DNA from: a virus
Reading direction: 5' to 3' (one strand)
IMG/VR virus record: IMGVR_UViG_3300042568_000467
Span: 1-64,000 of that record
DNA: 64,000 nt
Positions 12,568-19,108 of this stretch are shown here, piece after piece. Each line of letters opens with the position of its first letter. The first letter of the stretch is position 1. The notes under the pieces were generated by a model that was not told the DNA's origin, searched no databases, and saw only the letters and a list, made by a program, of their open reading frames with translations. Made by a program: the position numbers and the translations under genes.

Positions 12568-15362
12568 TTTCTACCTCCTCGTGAACCTGGTGAATTGGCA
12601 CCTGAAGCGCCACCTCCTCCAGAACTTCCTCCGCCTCCTGTGCCACCTCCTGTGGCTCCTCCTGTGGCAACGGCTGCTGCGTTAATTGCAGCACCTGCTG
12701 CAACTACTGTAGCAACAACCATATCTGTTGCCTCTTCTCTTTCTTCATCAGACATATCTGCACCTATGCTTCCAAATGCAGCCAATGCTGCTGCTGGATT
12801 TGTAAATAATTCCTCTACTAATGCACCTGGATTTTGAAGTAACTCTACCTGTGCTGCAACTTCTGCAGTAATTACAACTGCATTTCCATTTTCATCTGTT
12901 CTAACATCTACTGGTGTTGCAGGTGGAAGATCTTTATATTCAATTCCAGATGCTTTAATATCTGCAGAACTTACTGCTTCTCCTGGCTTTAGATCTTCAA
13001 TAAGACTTTCAACTACTGCATCTTTTTGTTCTTCAGTTAATTCTTTACCTTCTTTAGCATCTTCTATTGCTTTATCAAGGGCTTCTTTCTCTGCTTCTTT
13101 TGCTTCCGCCTCCGCCTTTAATCTATCTGCTTCTGCTTGCTTTGCTTCTGCTTCTGCTTTAGCGTTTGCTTCTTCTTGTGCCTTAGCTTCGGCTTCTGCC
13201 TTTGCTTGCTCTTCAGCTTCTCTTGCAGCCTCTGCTTCTGCTTCTAATCTATCTGCTTCTGCTTTTGCATCTGCTTCCGCTTGCTCTTTAGCCTCTTGCT
13301 CTGCTTTTGCTGCAGCCTCTTCTGCTGCTACACGATCTGCCTCTGCCTTAGCTGCTGCTTCCTCAGCAGCAACTCTATCTGCTTCTGCTTTAGCCGCTGC
13401 TTCAGCGGCTGCCTTTGCTTCTGCTTCTGCTTTTGCTGCAGCTTCTGCAGCTGCTTTGGCTTCTGATTCTGCTTTAGCCGCTGCTTCAGCGGCTGCCTTT
13501 GCTTGTGCTTCTGCTTGAGCTGCTGCTGCTTCCGCTGCTGCAGCTTCTTGTGCGGCTTGTTGTGCTGCAGCCTGCGCTGCAGCTTGTGCAGCTGCTTGTG
13601 CTAATGCTTGCTGTTCTGCATAATAATTTGTAGTAACCCGAGTAGCATTTGTCATTGCAGTTACTGCTTCATTTACTTTTGTTGTTGCTGTATTAGCAAG
13701 AGAGTCTGCTGTTTGAATTGCAACCTGTAAATTTTGATTAGCAATTGCTAGATTCTCCTGCTCAGTTGTTAGGTTTTGGTTAGCAGTTGTTAGGTTCTCA
13801 TTTGCAGTTGTTAAGTTTTGCTGAAGAGTATTTAAAGTAGCTGTATCGTTTGCCAAGGTTGTCTTAGCAGCATTTAATGTTGCTATTTGGGCAGAGCTTG
13901 CTGAAGATGTAGAAAATTCTGATGCAGGTATTACTTCCCACCCAGATCCTGTATATCTCATTAAAGATACTGCAGCTCCACCACCGTTTTCGTAATACCA
14001 CATTTCAAAAGTCTTTGATATACCAGCCGTTGTTTCAACGTCAGCAGTGGATCCACCACCACCTTTATCTACCCAGTCATTAATCACAAGCTGCCCGTCA
14101 AGATATAGCTTTACGCCGTCATCTGCTGGTGCTGTTATATACTGTGTTCCTGTAGATTGTGGTGTCCATAAACCGTCCCATTTAACTTGAAAATCTTCTG
14201 TAACCGTAGTTTGTGTTGTTTTAGTTACAGATATATTATCTACAATATAATAATCTGAATCTTTTGTAATTGTAACTGTATCAATATTTGTTCCAGTTAC
14301 TGTTTCTGTTGAAGTAAATCCGTTATCCATAACATTTCCAGTGACATTATTTTCCATTACTGTTGTAGTAGCAGTCCCATCTGTATTTACTGTAATTATA
14401 TTTGTATCACCATTTTTAGCATATACACCCATTGTAACTTGAGTTACAGTTCCAGTGTTAGATGGATTTACGTCAATAACAACATTTGCTGAAGGATTAA
14501 TTATTGTTAATGCTGATCCACTAACAACATCTGTTTTCCCAGCAGAGTCTGACCAGTTACCTCCTATAGAAACACCACCAACGGGTGCTACTGAAACAAC
14601 TGTGGCTGTTCCATTTGCAAATGTTTCTGTTACTGTAGTGGTTCCACCATTTACTGTTGGCCCTCCGCTACCCCATTGCTCATTAATACCATTAGTATCT
14701 TTTCCAGTATATACAACTGTTCCTCCCTGAGCTGGAGACCCTGCTGTTCCTGGATTGCTATAAATAGTTACATTTAATCCAGGTGACGTATTTGAATCAA
14801 CTACTGCTTGTGCTGCTGCTACAGCAGATTGGTCTGAGGCAACTACTGCTGTTTGAGATTCAACTGCTGATGTTGCTGTAGTAACTGTTGCTGTAGATGA
14901 CTCAACAACTGTTGTTGCTTGGGTAACCACTGCCGTTTGTGATTCAACAGATGCCACCGCTGTTGTTGCAATCTGTAATGCTGTCTCTGCAGACTGTATT
15001 GCTGTTGTAGCTTGCTGGACCTTTACTGTAGCCTCTGCTACTGCAGTAGCAATTGGCTCTTGTGTGGTAGCAATTGTAGCTGCTTGCTCTGTTGTTGTAT
15101 TAGGAACATTTGCTTGAATTGTAGTAGTTATAGCAGTTGCTTGTGTTTCTGCTGCTGCCTGCAATGTCTCTGCTGCCGCTTCAACCTTATCTGCAACTGT
15201 CTCAACTGTAATAGGAGTGGTTGTTGTAGCGGTATCTGAAGAAGGATTAGCTGGAGTTACTTGAACTGTTGGCTCATCAGCATTTGCAATGCTGGGCCCA
15301 AAAAGGAAAAGCCAGCCAATAATAAAAAGGCTGGTTAAAAAGTACTTTAACTTTCTAGTCAA
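12561..15362 (-). CDS. giant secreted protein with interrupted PA14 domain and Ala-rich coiled coil, 933 aa
   Basis: TTG start at 15362 with AGGAG upstream. A signal peptide (FLTSLFIIGWLFLFGPSIANA) is followed by a Thr/Ala/Val helical region to about residue 190. A PA14-type carbohydrate-binding domain appears in two parts: GLNVTIYSN to INEQWGSGGP (195-235) and DFQVKWDGLWTP to the aromatic strand around 470 (389-485), separated by about 150 residues of beta-rich sequence. Residues about 590-770 are TolA-like Ala/Glu/Lys heptads; the C-terminus is Gly/Ser-rich and ends GGRKW. No LPxTG anchor. It may decorate the cell wall or the virion; its place beside the lysis genes favours an exported function. 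Confidence 0.75.
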   Translation of the reverse strand: MTRKLKYFLTSLFIIGWLFLFGPSIANADEPTVQVTPANPSSDTATTTTPITVETVADKVEAAAETLQAAAETQATAITTTIQANVPNTTTEQAATIATTQEPIATAVAEATVKVQQATTAIQSAETALQIATTAVASVESQTAVVTQATTVVESSTATVTTATSAVESQTAVVASDQSAVAAAQAVVDSNTSPGLNVTIYSNPGTAGSPAQGGTVVYTGKDTNGINEQWGSGGPTVNGGTTTVTETFANGTATVVSVAPVGGVSIGGNWSDSAGKTDVVSGSALTIINPSANVVIDVNPSNTGTVTQVTMGVYAKNGDTNIITVNTDGTATTTVMENNVTGNVMDNGFTSTETVTGTNIDTVTITKDSDYYIVDNISVTKTTQTTVTEDFQVKWDGLWTPQSTGTQYITAPADDGVKLYLDGQLVINDWVDKGGGGSTADVETTAGISKTFEMWYYENGGGAAVSLMRYTGSGWEVIPASEFSTSSASSAQIATLNAAKTTLANDTATLNTLQQNLTTANENLTTANQNLTTEQENLAIANQNLQVAIQTADSLANTATTKVNEAVTAMTNATRVTTNYYAEQQALAQAAAQAAAQAAAQQAAQEAAAAEAAAAQAEAQAKAAAEAAAKAESEAKAAAEAAAKAEAEAKAAAEAAAKAEADRVAAEEAAAKAEADRVAAEEAAAKAEQEAKEQAEADAKAEADRLEAEAEAAREAEEQAKAEAEAKAQEEANAKAEAEAKQAEADRLKAEAEAKEAEKEALDKAIEDAKEGKELTEEQKDAVVESLIEDLKPGEAVSSADIKASGIEYKDLPPATPVDVRTDENGNAVVITAEVAAQVELLQNPGALVEELFTNPAAALAAFGSIGADMSDEEREEATDMVVATVVAAGAAINAAAVATGGATGGGTGGGGSSGGGGASGANSPGSRGGRKW

Positions 15363-15370
15363 CTAGGTAT

Positions 15371-15403
15371 CTCCTAAGTAATGCAATATTTTTGCTTACT
15401 TAG
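15371..15403 (-). promoter_or_regulatory. hairpin overlapping the Shine-Dalgarno of the giant protein gene
   Basis: CTAAGTAA and TTACTTAG (15403-15396 and 15381-15374) form an eight-pair stem extended by GCAA/TTGC with one bulged A. The distal arm ends inside the AGGAG ribosome site (15375-15371). A TGCTATAAT extended -10 lies just upstream at about 15406-15411. Confidence 0.6.
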
Positions 15404-15429
15404 ATATTATAGCAGAATGTTAATTTAAA

Positions 15430-15615
15430 TTACTTAACATTATCTGTTTTATAAAAGCCATTACCTTTAAACTGTATACCAAAAGAACCGTAATGTCTTT
15501 GCAACCTTTTACCACATTCATTACATAGATAGTTAGGCTCAACAGAAGTTATAGATCTTTCTTTTGAGACAATCTCTTCTGGCGAACACTCGCATTTGTA
15601 TTCGTATATAGGCAT
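15430..15615 (-). CDS. FmdB-type zinc-ribbon protein, 61 aa
   Basis: Starts MPIYEYKCECS, the classic FmdB opening, and carries a second pair LCNECGKRL about 25 residues on; the first pair is CxC instead of the usual CxxC. It ends in GNGFYKTDNVK, also typical (FxGxGFYxTD). FmdB proteins are small putative regulators that in bacteria lie near amide-metabolism genes. It follows the flavin monooxygenase by two bases, so they form one operon. Confidence 0.8.
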   Translation of the reverse strand: MPIYEYKCECSPEEIVSKERSITSVEPNYLCNECGKRLQRHYGSFGIQFKGNGFYKTDNVK

Positions 15616-15617
15616 TT

Positions 15618-16382
15618 TTAGTTCCCCTTTAACATTTTCTTTACCATTTTATGAATTTTTTCATCTTCGTTTTCTCTATCTGAGTTAAGCAGGAAGTCTG
15701 TTATTCCAATATCTTCAAGCTTTTTAATTTTTTCAATTACTTCATCTTCCGTCCCATAAATCATAGAAAACTTAGTCATTCTATTTTCTTCGGCCTCAAA
15801 CACAGCCTCGGCTTCTTCGTGAGTATCTCTTATAATAACTGGGCAGGCAGCCATTTTTCTTCCTGTGTTTACACTGAGTCCATCCTTATAGCTTGACAGC
15901 ATGGCTAGGTGTATATCACCATATCTTTCTGAGTTATCAATTGTTTTTGAAGAAGTACCACTTACAACCAGCTCTGGCTTATTTTTAAAATATCTTAAAT
16001 TCAAAAACTTTTCTAACCACTCTGAAGTATACTCTACCCTATCTGAATAGTCTTTTAAAAACCCGCCTATTCTAACAACGTCTTCAAGGCTGGTCTCCTC
16101 TGGCTTTAGATCCCCAGCTGCGATATTTAAAATAATTCTTTTTGGATCAATTAAATGAAAAGCTTCACACATCATTGCACAATATTCTGGGCTTATGGCA
16201 TATGTCCTAATTGCAAACATATATTTTAAACTATGATCAGCGTCTATGATGTTTGCAACTCTTATCATATAGTCTGGTAGTAGTGAATGATATACTAAAA
16301 GGACAGACTCGTACCCGCAAGACTCTAACTTACTTGATAAAAATTTTAGTTCGTGCAACGAGTCGTCGCTGTGTCTTTGCAT
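15618..16382 (-). CDS. luciferase-like (LLM) flavin-dependent monooxygenase, 254 aa
   Basis: The sequence follows the LLM TIM barrel: an early helix-strand (SKLESCGYESVLLVYH), the strand with YMFAIRTYAISPEYCAMMCE, then DPKRIILNIAAGD, the VVSGTSSKTI segment that in alkanesulfonate monooxygenases contacts the flavin phosphate, and the C-terminal GTEDEVIEKIKKLEDIGITD. Family members use FMNH2 or F420 and O2 to oxidise sulfonates, amines or aldehydes. At 254 residues it is shorter than the usual 320-370, lacking the first barrel strand. Such genes are rare in phages; substrate and cofactor are unknown. Lies 10 bases after a 2-oxoglutarate oxygenase gene. Confidence 0.75.
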   Translation of the reverse strand: MQRHSDDSLHELKFLSSKLESCGYESVLLVYHSLLPDYMIRVANIIDADHSLKYMFAIRTYAISPEYCAMMCEAFHLIDPKRIILNIAAGDLKPEETSLEDVVRIGGFLKDYSDRVEYTSEWLEKFLNLRYFKNKPELVVSGTSSKTIDNSERYGDIHLAMLSSYKDGLSVNTGRKMAACPVIIRDTHEEAEAVFEAEENRMTKFSMIYGTEDEVIEKIKKLEDIGITDFLLNSDRENEDEKIHKMVKKMLKGN

Positions 16383-16392
16383 CCAATGAATT

Positions 16393-17478
16393 TTAGTTTT
16401 TATAGTATCCTCTTTTTTTATTTACGTTAAAAGGGAAACCAACCATTCCAGTGTAGTCACCTATATGAATAGACCCATTGCTATTTTTAGTAACAATATC
16501 GTCTTCATAAACCGCTAATCTAAAATATTTAGGGTCGTTATACTCTTTGGATATTCTTTCGTACTCCATTTTTTTATATTCTTCTAATCCATAATGCTCT
16601 GCATTTTTTTTCCATAAATCTGACGGTTCGAATTCTTTGGCCAAGAAGGTTCTTACTAGATACCTGTCGCCCGATTCAACTCTTTCTACCCCGTGCCAAT
16701 ATGGTACTGCTGATGGGAAAACAGTTATGTCCCCAGCCTTTGGTCTATAGTGAATTACATCTCCATCATTTTCATTTAAAAATGTAAGCTCGCCACCTTC
16801 ATAGTCATCGTTTAAATACATTGTAATTGTTAAGATAAAATGATTTCCGCCACGCTCTGTATCATATTGATGAGTATCTGTATGATAAGTCATAGACATA
16901 GAATAATCATCTGGGGTTTTAGAATGATGCAATATACCAAAATTAGGTATCTGCCATGAACCATCTTTAAGATTAAAATTATTTACTTTATCAAAAGATT
17001 CGTCTGCTCCCCAATCTTTTATATAGTCTAGTAAAACTTTTTTATACGCTTTTCTTATACTATTCAAAGCAGTTCTTTGATCTATGGAGTCATTGTCATT
17101 TATTAAACTATTCTTATTATCTTCAAACCATTCTAAATCTTCTGGGGGAACTCTAGTTTCACCTATAACCTTATCACACTTGTGGCGCAGGCTGTCTCCC
17201 TCTTTTTCTAGCAAAAACCAATTTCTTTTATTACAGCATTCATCAGATTCGTCTCCAACGTTTAGCAGAGATCCGTTACTTAAACTAAATAACCAATTTT
17301 TTAATTGTGTGCTTGTTCCTATACGACCCCAATTGCCCCACTTATTTATGTAATATTTACCCTGGTTTTCTTCAGTTTCCGATTGTTTAATTGTTGAAGT
17401 AATAAATTCTGTATTATCTAAGACTCCGCTATAGACCATTACTTTTGGCATCAATTGATTTTTTTGCATATCAATCAC
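16393..17478 (-). CDS. 2-oxoglutarate/Fe(II) dioxygenase with N-terminal extension, 361 aa
   Basis: The C-terminal domain (about 180-285) is a P4H-type oxygenase: H199 and D201 (TYHTDTHQ), H262 (PYWHGVERV), R272/R276 for 2-oxoglutarate and the core MYLNDDYEGGELTFLNEN. The first 180 residues are a less recognisable domain with several Trp and Cys, and about 75 residues follow the oxygenase core. It overlaps the nuclease gene by four bases (ATGA) and precedes the flavin monooxygenase, so two O2-using enzymes sit in one operon. Likely a hydroxylase of protein or another macromolecule; substrate unknown. Confidence 0.85.
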   Translation of the reverse strand: MIDMQKNQLMPKVMVYSGVLDNTEFITSTIKQSETEENQGKYYINKWGNWGRIGTSTQLKNWLFSLSNGSLLNVGDESDECCNKRNWFLLEKEGDSLRHKCDKVIGETRVPPEDLEWFEDNKNSLINDNDSIDQRTALNSIRKAYKKVLLDYIKDWGADESFDKVNNFNLKDGSWQIPNFGILHHSKTPDDYSMSMTYHTDTHQYDTERGGNHFILTITMYLNDDYEGGELTFLNENDGDVIHYRPKAGDITVFPSAVPYWHGVERVESGDRYLVRTFLAKEFEPSDLWKKNAEHYGLEEYKKMEYERISKEYNDPKYFRLAVYEDDIVTKNSNGSIHIGDYTGMVGFPFNVNKKRGYYKN

Positions 17479-17879
17479 TTATTCTTTTTTCTTTTTTCTG
17501 CCAGGATTGAAAAATCTTTAACTTTAGTATCTCCCATATATGACCAAGCATATCCATCTTCAATCATCTGTTCATTAAGAGACTTTGTATTTCCGTCAAC
17601 ATAGACCCACCCTAGTATTCTTCCATACTTTTCTGAGCTATCTGGTTTTTCAGTTTTTACAACTATATCCTTAGCATCCTTAAGCTTATATTTTAAGTAA
17701 TCTTTTGATTCAATTCCAAGTGTTTTTTCAAACTTATCAGTTGTTCTAGACTCTGGTGTGTCAATTCCTGCCAACCTTAGTCTTTGAGAGTATGATATGC
17801 TAAATCCCAAATCAATATCAACATCGATAGTGTCTCCATCAACTACCTTAGTTACTTGTTTAATTCTGTATTCAAACAT
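17475..17879 (-). CDS. SNase-like (thermonuclease) nuclease, 134 aa
   Basis: OB-fold nuclease of the staphylococcal nuclease family: VVDGDTIDVDIDLG holds the calcium-binding aspartates, RLRLAGIDTPES holds the catalytic Arg and Glu, and KYGRILGWVY the second catalytic Arg. No signal peptide, so intracellular unless released by lysis. It could degrade host DNA or process nucleic acid. The start is ATG 17879, because AAGGAG lies four bases upstream; an in-frame ATG at 17918 lies inside the structured leader and has no ribosome site. The leader contains a multi-hairpin RNA described separately. Confidence 0.85.
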   Translation of the reverse strand: MFEYRIKQVTKVVDGDTIDVDIDLGFSISYSQRLRLAGIDTPESRTTDKFEKTLGIESKDYLKYKLKDAKDIVVKTEKPDSSEKYGRILGWVYVDGNTKSLNEQMIEDGYAWSYMGDTKVKDFSILAEKRKKNK

Positions 17880-17883
17880 ATCT

Positions 17884-18015
17884 CTCCTTAATTTTAAGGA
17901 GCAGTTTTTTACAGTCATACTCAGGACTATACCAGTTGTTTATAGTCGCTGTCTCCCCCGACTATCCTGGGCGGCGATGCCCGAATCTGCGACTCCCCAG
18001 TGACGGGGTGCAGAT
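17884..18015 (-). ncRNA. candidate riboswitch/attenuator leader RNA upstream of the nuclease-oxygenase operon
   Basis: On the minus strand: hairpin 1 (18015-17985, ATCTGC/GCAGAT enclosing CCCC/GGGG), hairpin 2 (17982-17969, GGGC/GCCC), hairpin 3 (17965-17942, ATAGTCG/CGACTAT). Segment CGACTATA (17948-17941) can instead pair with TATAGTC (17931-17925), which can also pair with GACTGT (17916-17911). Finally CTCCTTAA pairs with TTAAGGAG (17901-17884), hiding the ribosome site of ATG 17879. The first 75 bases are GC-rich against an AT-rich genome. TATAAT at 18025-18020 would start a transcript right at hairpin 1. No match to a riboswitch class I know. Confidence 0.6.
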
Positions 18016-18019
18016 CTCT

Positions 18020-18025
18020 ATTATA
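18020..18025 (-). promoter_or_regulatory. -10 element in front of the structured leader
   Basis: TATAAT on the minus strand, five bases after the hsp20 stop; predicted start about 18013. The -35 region inside hsp20 is a poor match. Confidence 0.45.
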
Positions 18026-18029
18026 CTAT

Positions 18030-18452
18030 TTATTTGATCTTGATAGTCTTTGGCTTCTTCTCTTCTGGCAAAATGCGTACGATATCGATCTTAAGCATTC
18101 CGTCCTTTAGTTCAGCAGCCTTTACTTCCATATATTCACCAAGAGCCCACTCACGAGTAAATTTACGGGCAGCAATTCCACGATGGATAAACTTCGAATC
18201 GTTATCCTCTGTGTTTAATTCTCCCTTTACAGTAAGCTTGCCGTCTGCTGTTGATACGTCAATATCTGTTTTAGCAAATCCAGCGACTGCTAGTTCGACA
18301 ACAAAGTTGTCTTCGTCTACCTTGATTACGTTATATGGTGGATAGTTAGTCGCACTCGATACCGTTTGAGCGTGGCTCCATGTATCTAAAGCTCTATCAA
18401 ATCCAATAAAAAAAGGATCCTTAAAAAGATCCCATGTATATGTTGTTACCAT
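18030..18452 (-). CDS. hsp20: small heat-shock protein, Hsp20/alpha-crystallin family
   Basis: 140 residues: an N-terminal arm (TWDLFKDPFFIGFDRALD), an alpha-crystallin domain from about 40 to 130 (VELAVAGFAKTDIDVSTADG, then KLTVKGEL, RGIAARKFTREWALGEYMEV, LKDGMLKIDIVR) and a C-terminal I-x-I motif (TIKIK) that docks neighbouring subunits. Hsp20 proteins hold unfolding proteins without ATP; they are known from cyanophages and some other environmental phages. AGGAGG lies 6 bases before ATG and can be masked in a hairpin. A single-gene unit with its own promoter, it directly precedes the structured leader of the nuclease operon. Confidence 0.93.
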   Translation of the reverse strand: MVTTYTWDLFKDPFFIGFDRALDTWSHAQTVSSATNYPPYNVIKVDEDNFVVELAVAGFAKTDIDVSTADGKLTVKGELNTEDNDSKFIHRGIAARKFTREWALGEYMEVKAAELKDGMLKIDIVRILPEEKKPKTIKIK

Positions 18453-18453
18453 T

Positions 18454-18511
18454 TTATTCCTCCTTCAAGCGAATAAGTTAATTTATAGGACCCCATTAGG
18501 GCATCCTATAA
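18454..18511 (-). promoter_or_regulatory. ROSE-like RNA thermometer in the hsp20 leader
   Basis: Hairpin A (18511-18483): TTATAGGA/TCCTATAA with inner CCC/GGG. Hairpin B (18476-18454): TTATTC pairs with GAATAA, and C18469-T18467 pair with G18460-G18462 so that AGGAGG (18464-18459) is largely masked; G18470 is bulged. The strand opposite the ribosome site reads UCGCU, matching the UYGCU of ROSE elements. TATAAT lies at 18519-18514, so hairpin A is at the very 5' end. Confidence 0.6.
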
Positions 18512-18513
18512 TA

Positions 18514-18519
18514 ATTATA
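18514..18519 (-). promoter_or_regulatory. extended -10 promoter of hsp20
   Basis: TATAAT preceded by TGA (TGn extended -10) on the minus strand; leader of about 55 bases to ATG 18452. Confidence 0.5.
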
Positions 18520-18528
18520 TCATAATCT

Positions 18529-18861
18529 TTAATCGTTTGGAATGTTTTTAAAATCTGCAGGGTCTATCTCTACAAGACCCTTTTCTTTAGCTATCCTGTG
18601 GCCTTCTTCGCTTAGACGTATTGTTGCCTCTAGATTTTCGTCGTATTGAACATCTACTAATCCAGCCTCGTACAGCTCAATTAAAGACTTATCAACATAG
18701 TCAATATGAGATTGCCACAGCTCTGGGGCAAGCTCTTTAGCCAGTTCTTGATCTATTGAATAAATCATTTCACCGCTTTCGTCCATGCCTTCAAGATTAA
18801 CAACTCCTATTTCTAGATAATAGGCTAACATTTCATCATCATCATTGTCTTCAAGATTCAT
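18529..18861 (-). CDS. hypothetical acidic protein, 110 aa
   Basis: Very acidic N-terminus (NLEDNDDDEMLAYYLEIG), then helices with SHIDYVDKSLIELYEAGLVDV and a DENLEATIRLSEEGHRIAKE segment that resembles the wing and last helix of a winged-helix fold. DNA or protein binding is possible. It overlaps the zinc-protein gene by 11 bases and is the last gene of the terminase operon. Confidence 0.6.
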   Translation of the reverse strand: MNLEDNDDDEMLAYYLEIGVVNLEGMDESGEMIYSIDQELAKELAPELWQSHIDYVDKSLIELYEAGLVDVQYDENLEATIRLSEEGHRIAKEKGLVEIDPADFKNIPND

Positions 18862-19108
18862 TTGAAATTACATTTTCGCTTTCGTTAATTGTTGTTTCTA
18901 CTAATTGCTGGACGTATTCAGAAAAATGTTTTCTAATGCTTCCTGATGGCCTAGAACCAAAAGACTTCCATATTCTCTTATACTCTACTACATTAGAAAA
19001 TGTTGTAGGGCATAGTGGTACGCCATTATATTCCTTTAGAACTGTAGGCAACGGTACGTGCTTGCCACAACATTTACATTCTTTAGCTCTTTCTTGATAT
19101 ATACTCAT
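18851..19108 (-). CDS. small CxxC protein next to terminase, 85 aa
   Basis: Contains KECKCCGKHVPLPTVLKEYN and a later Cys (VPLCPTTF), an N-terminal zinc knuckle, followed by helices. It overlaps the large terminase stop by four bases (ATGA), so it is co-translated with terminase. A packaging accessory role is possible from position alone. Confidence 0.6.
   Translation of the reverse strand: MSIYQERAKECKCCGKHVPLPTVLKEYNGVPLCPTTFSNVVEYKRIWKSFGSRPSGSIRKHFSEYVQQLVETTINESENVISNES

Noticed and set aside
12595-15239. Plus-strand Cys/Leu-rich and Pro-rich frames
   Set aside because: Antisense of Ala/Glu/Thr repeats of the giant secreted protein; composition is the reverse complement of GCT/GCA codons.
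17880-17918. Start of the SNase gene at ATG 17918
   Set aside because: The added 13 residues are encoded by the ribosome-site hairpin and lack their own Shine-Dalgarno; AAGGAG four bases before ATG 17879 is clear.
17941-18015. Possible tRNA gene on either strand
   Set aside because: GC-rich and about 75 bases, but no seven-pair acceptor stem, no T-loop GTTCRANNC and no seven-base anticodon loop with U33; the stems form three independent hairpins instead.
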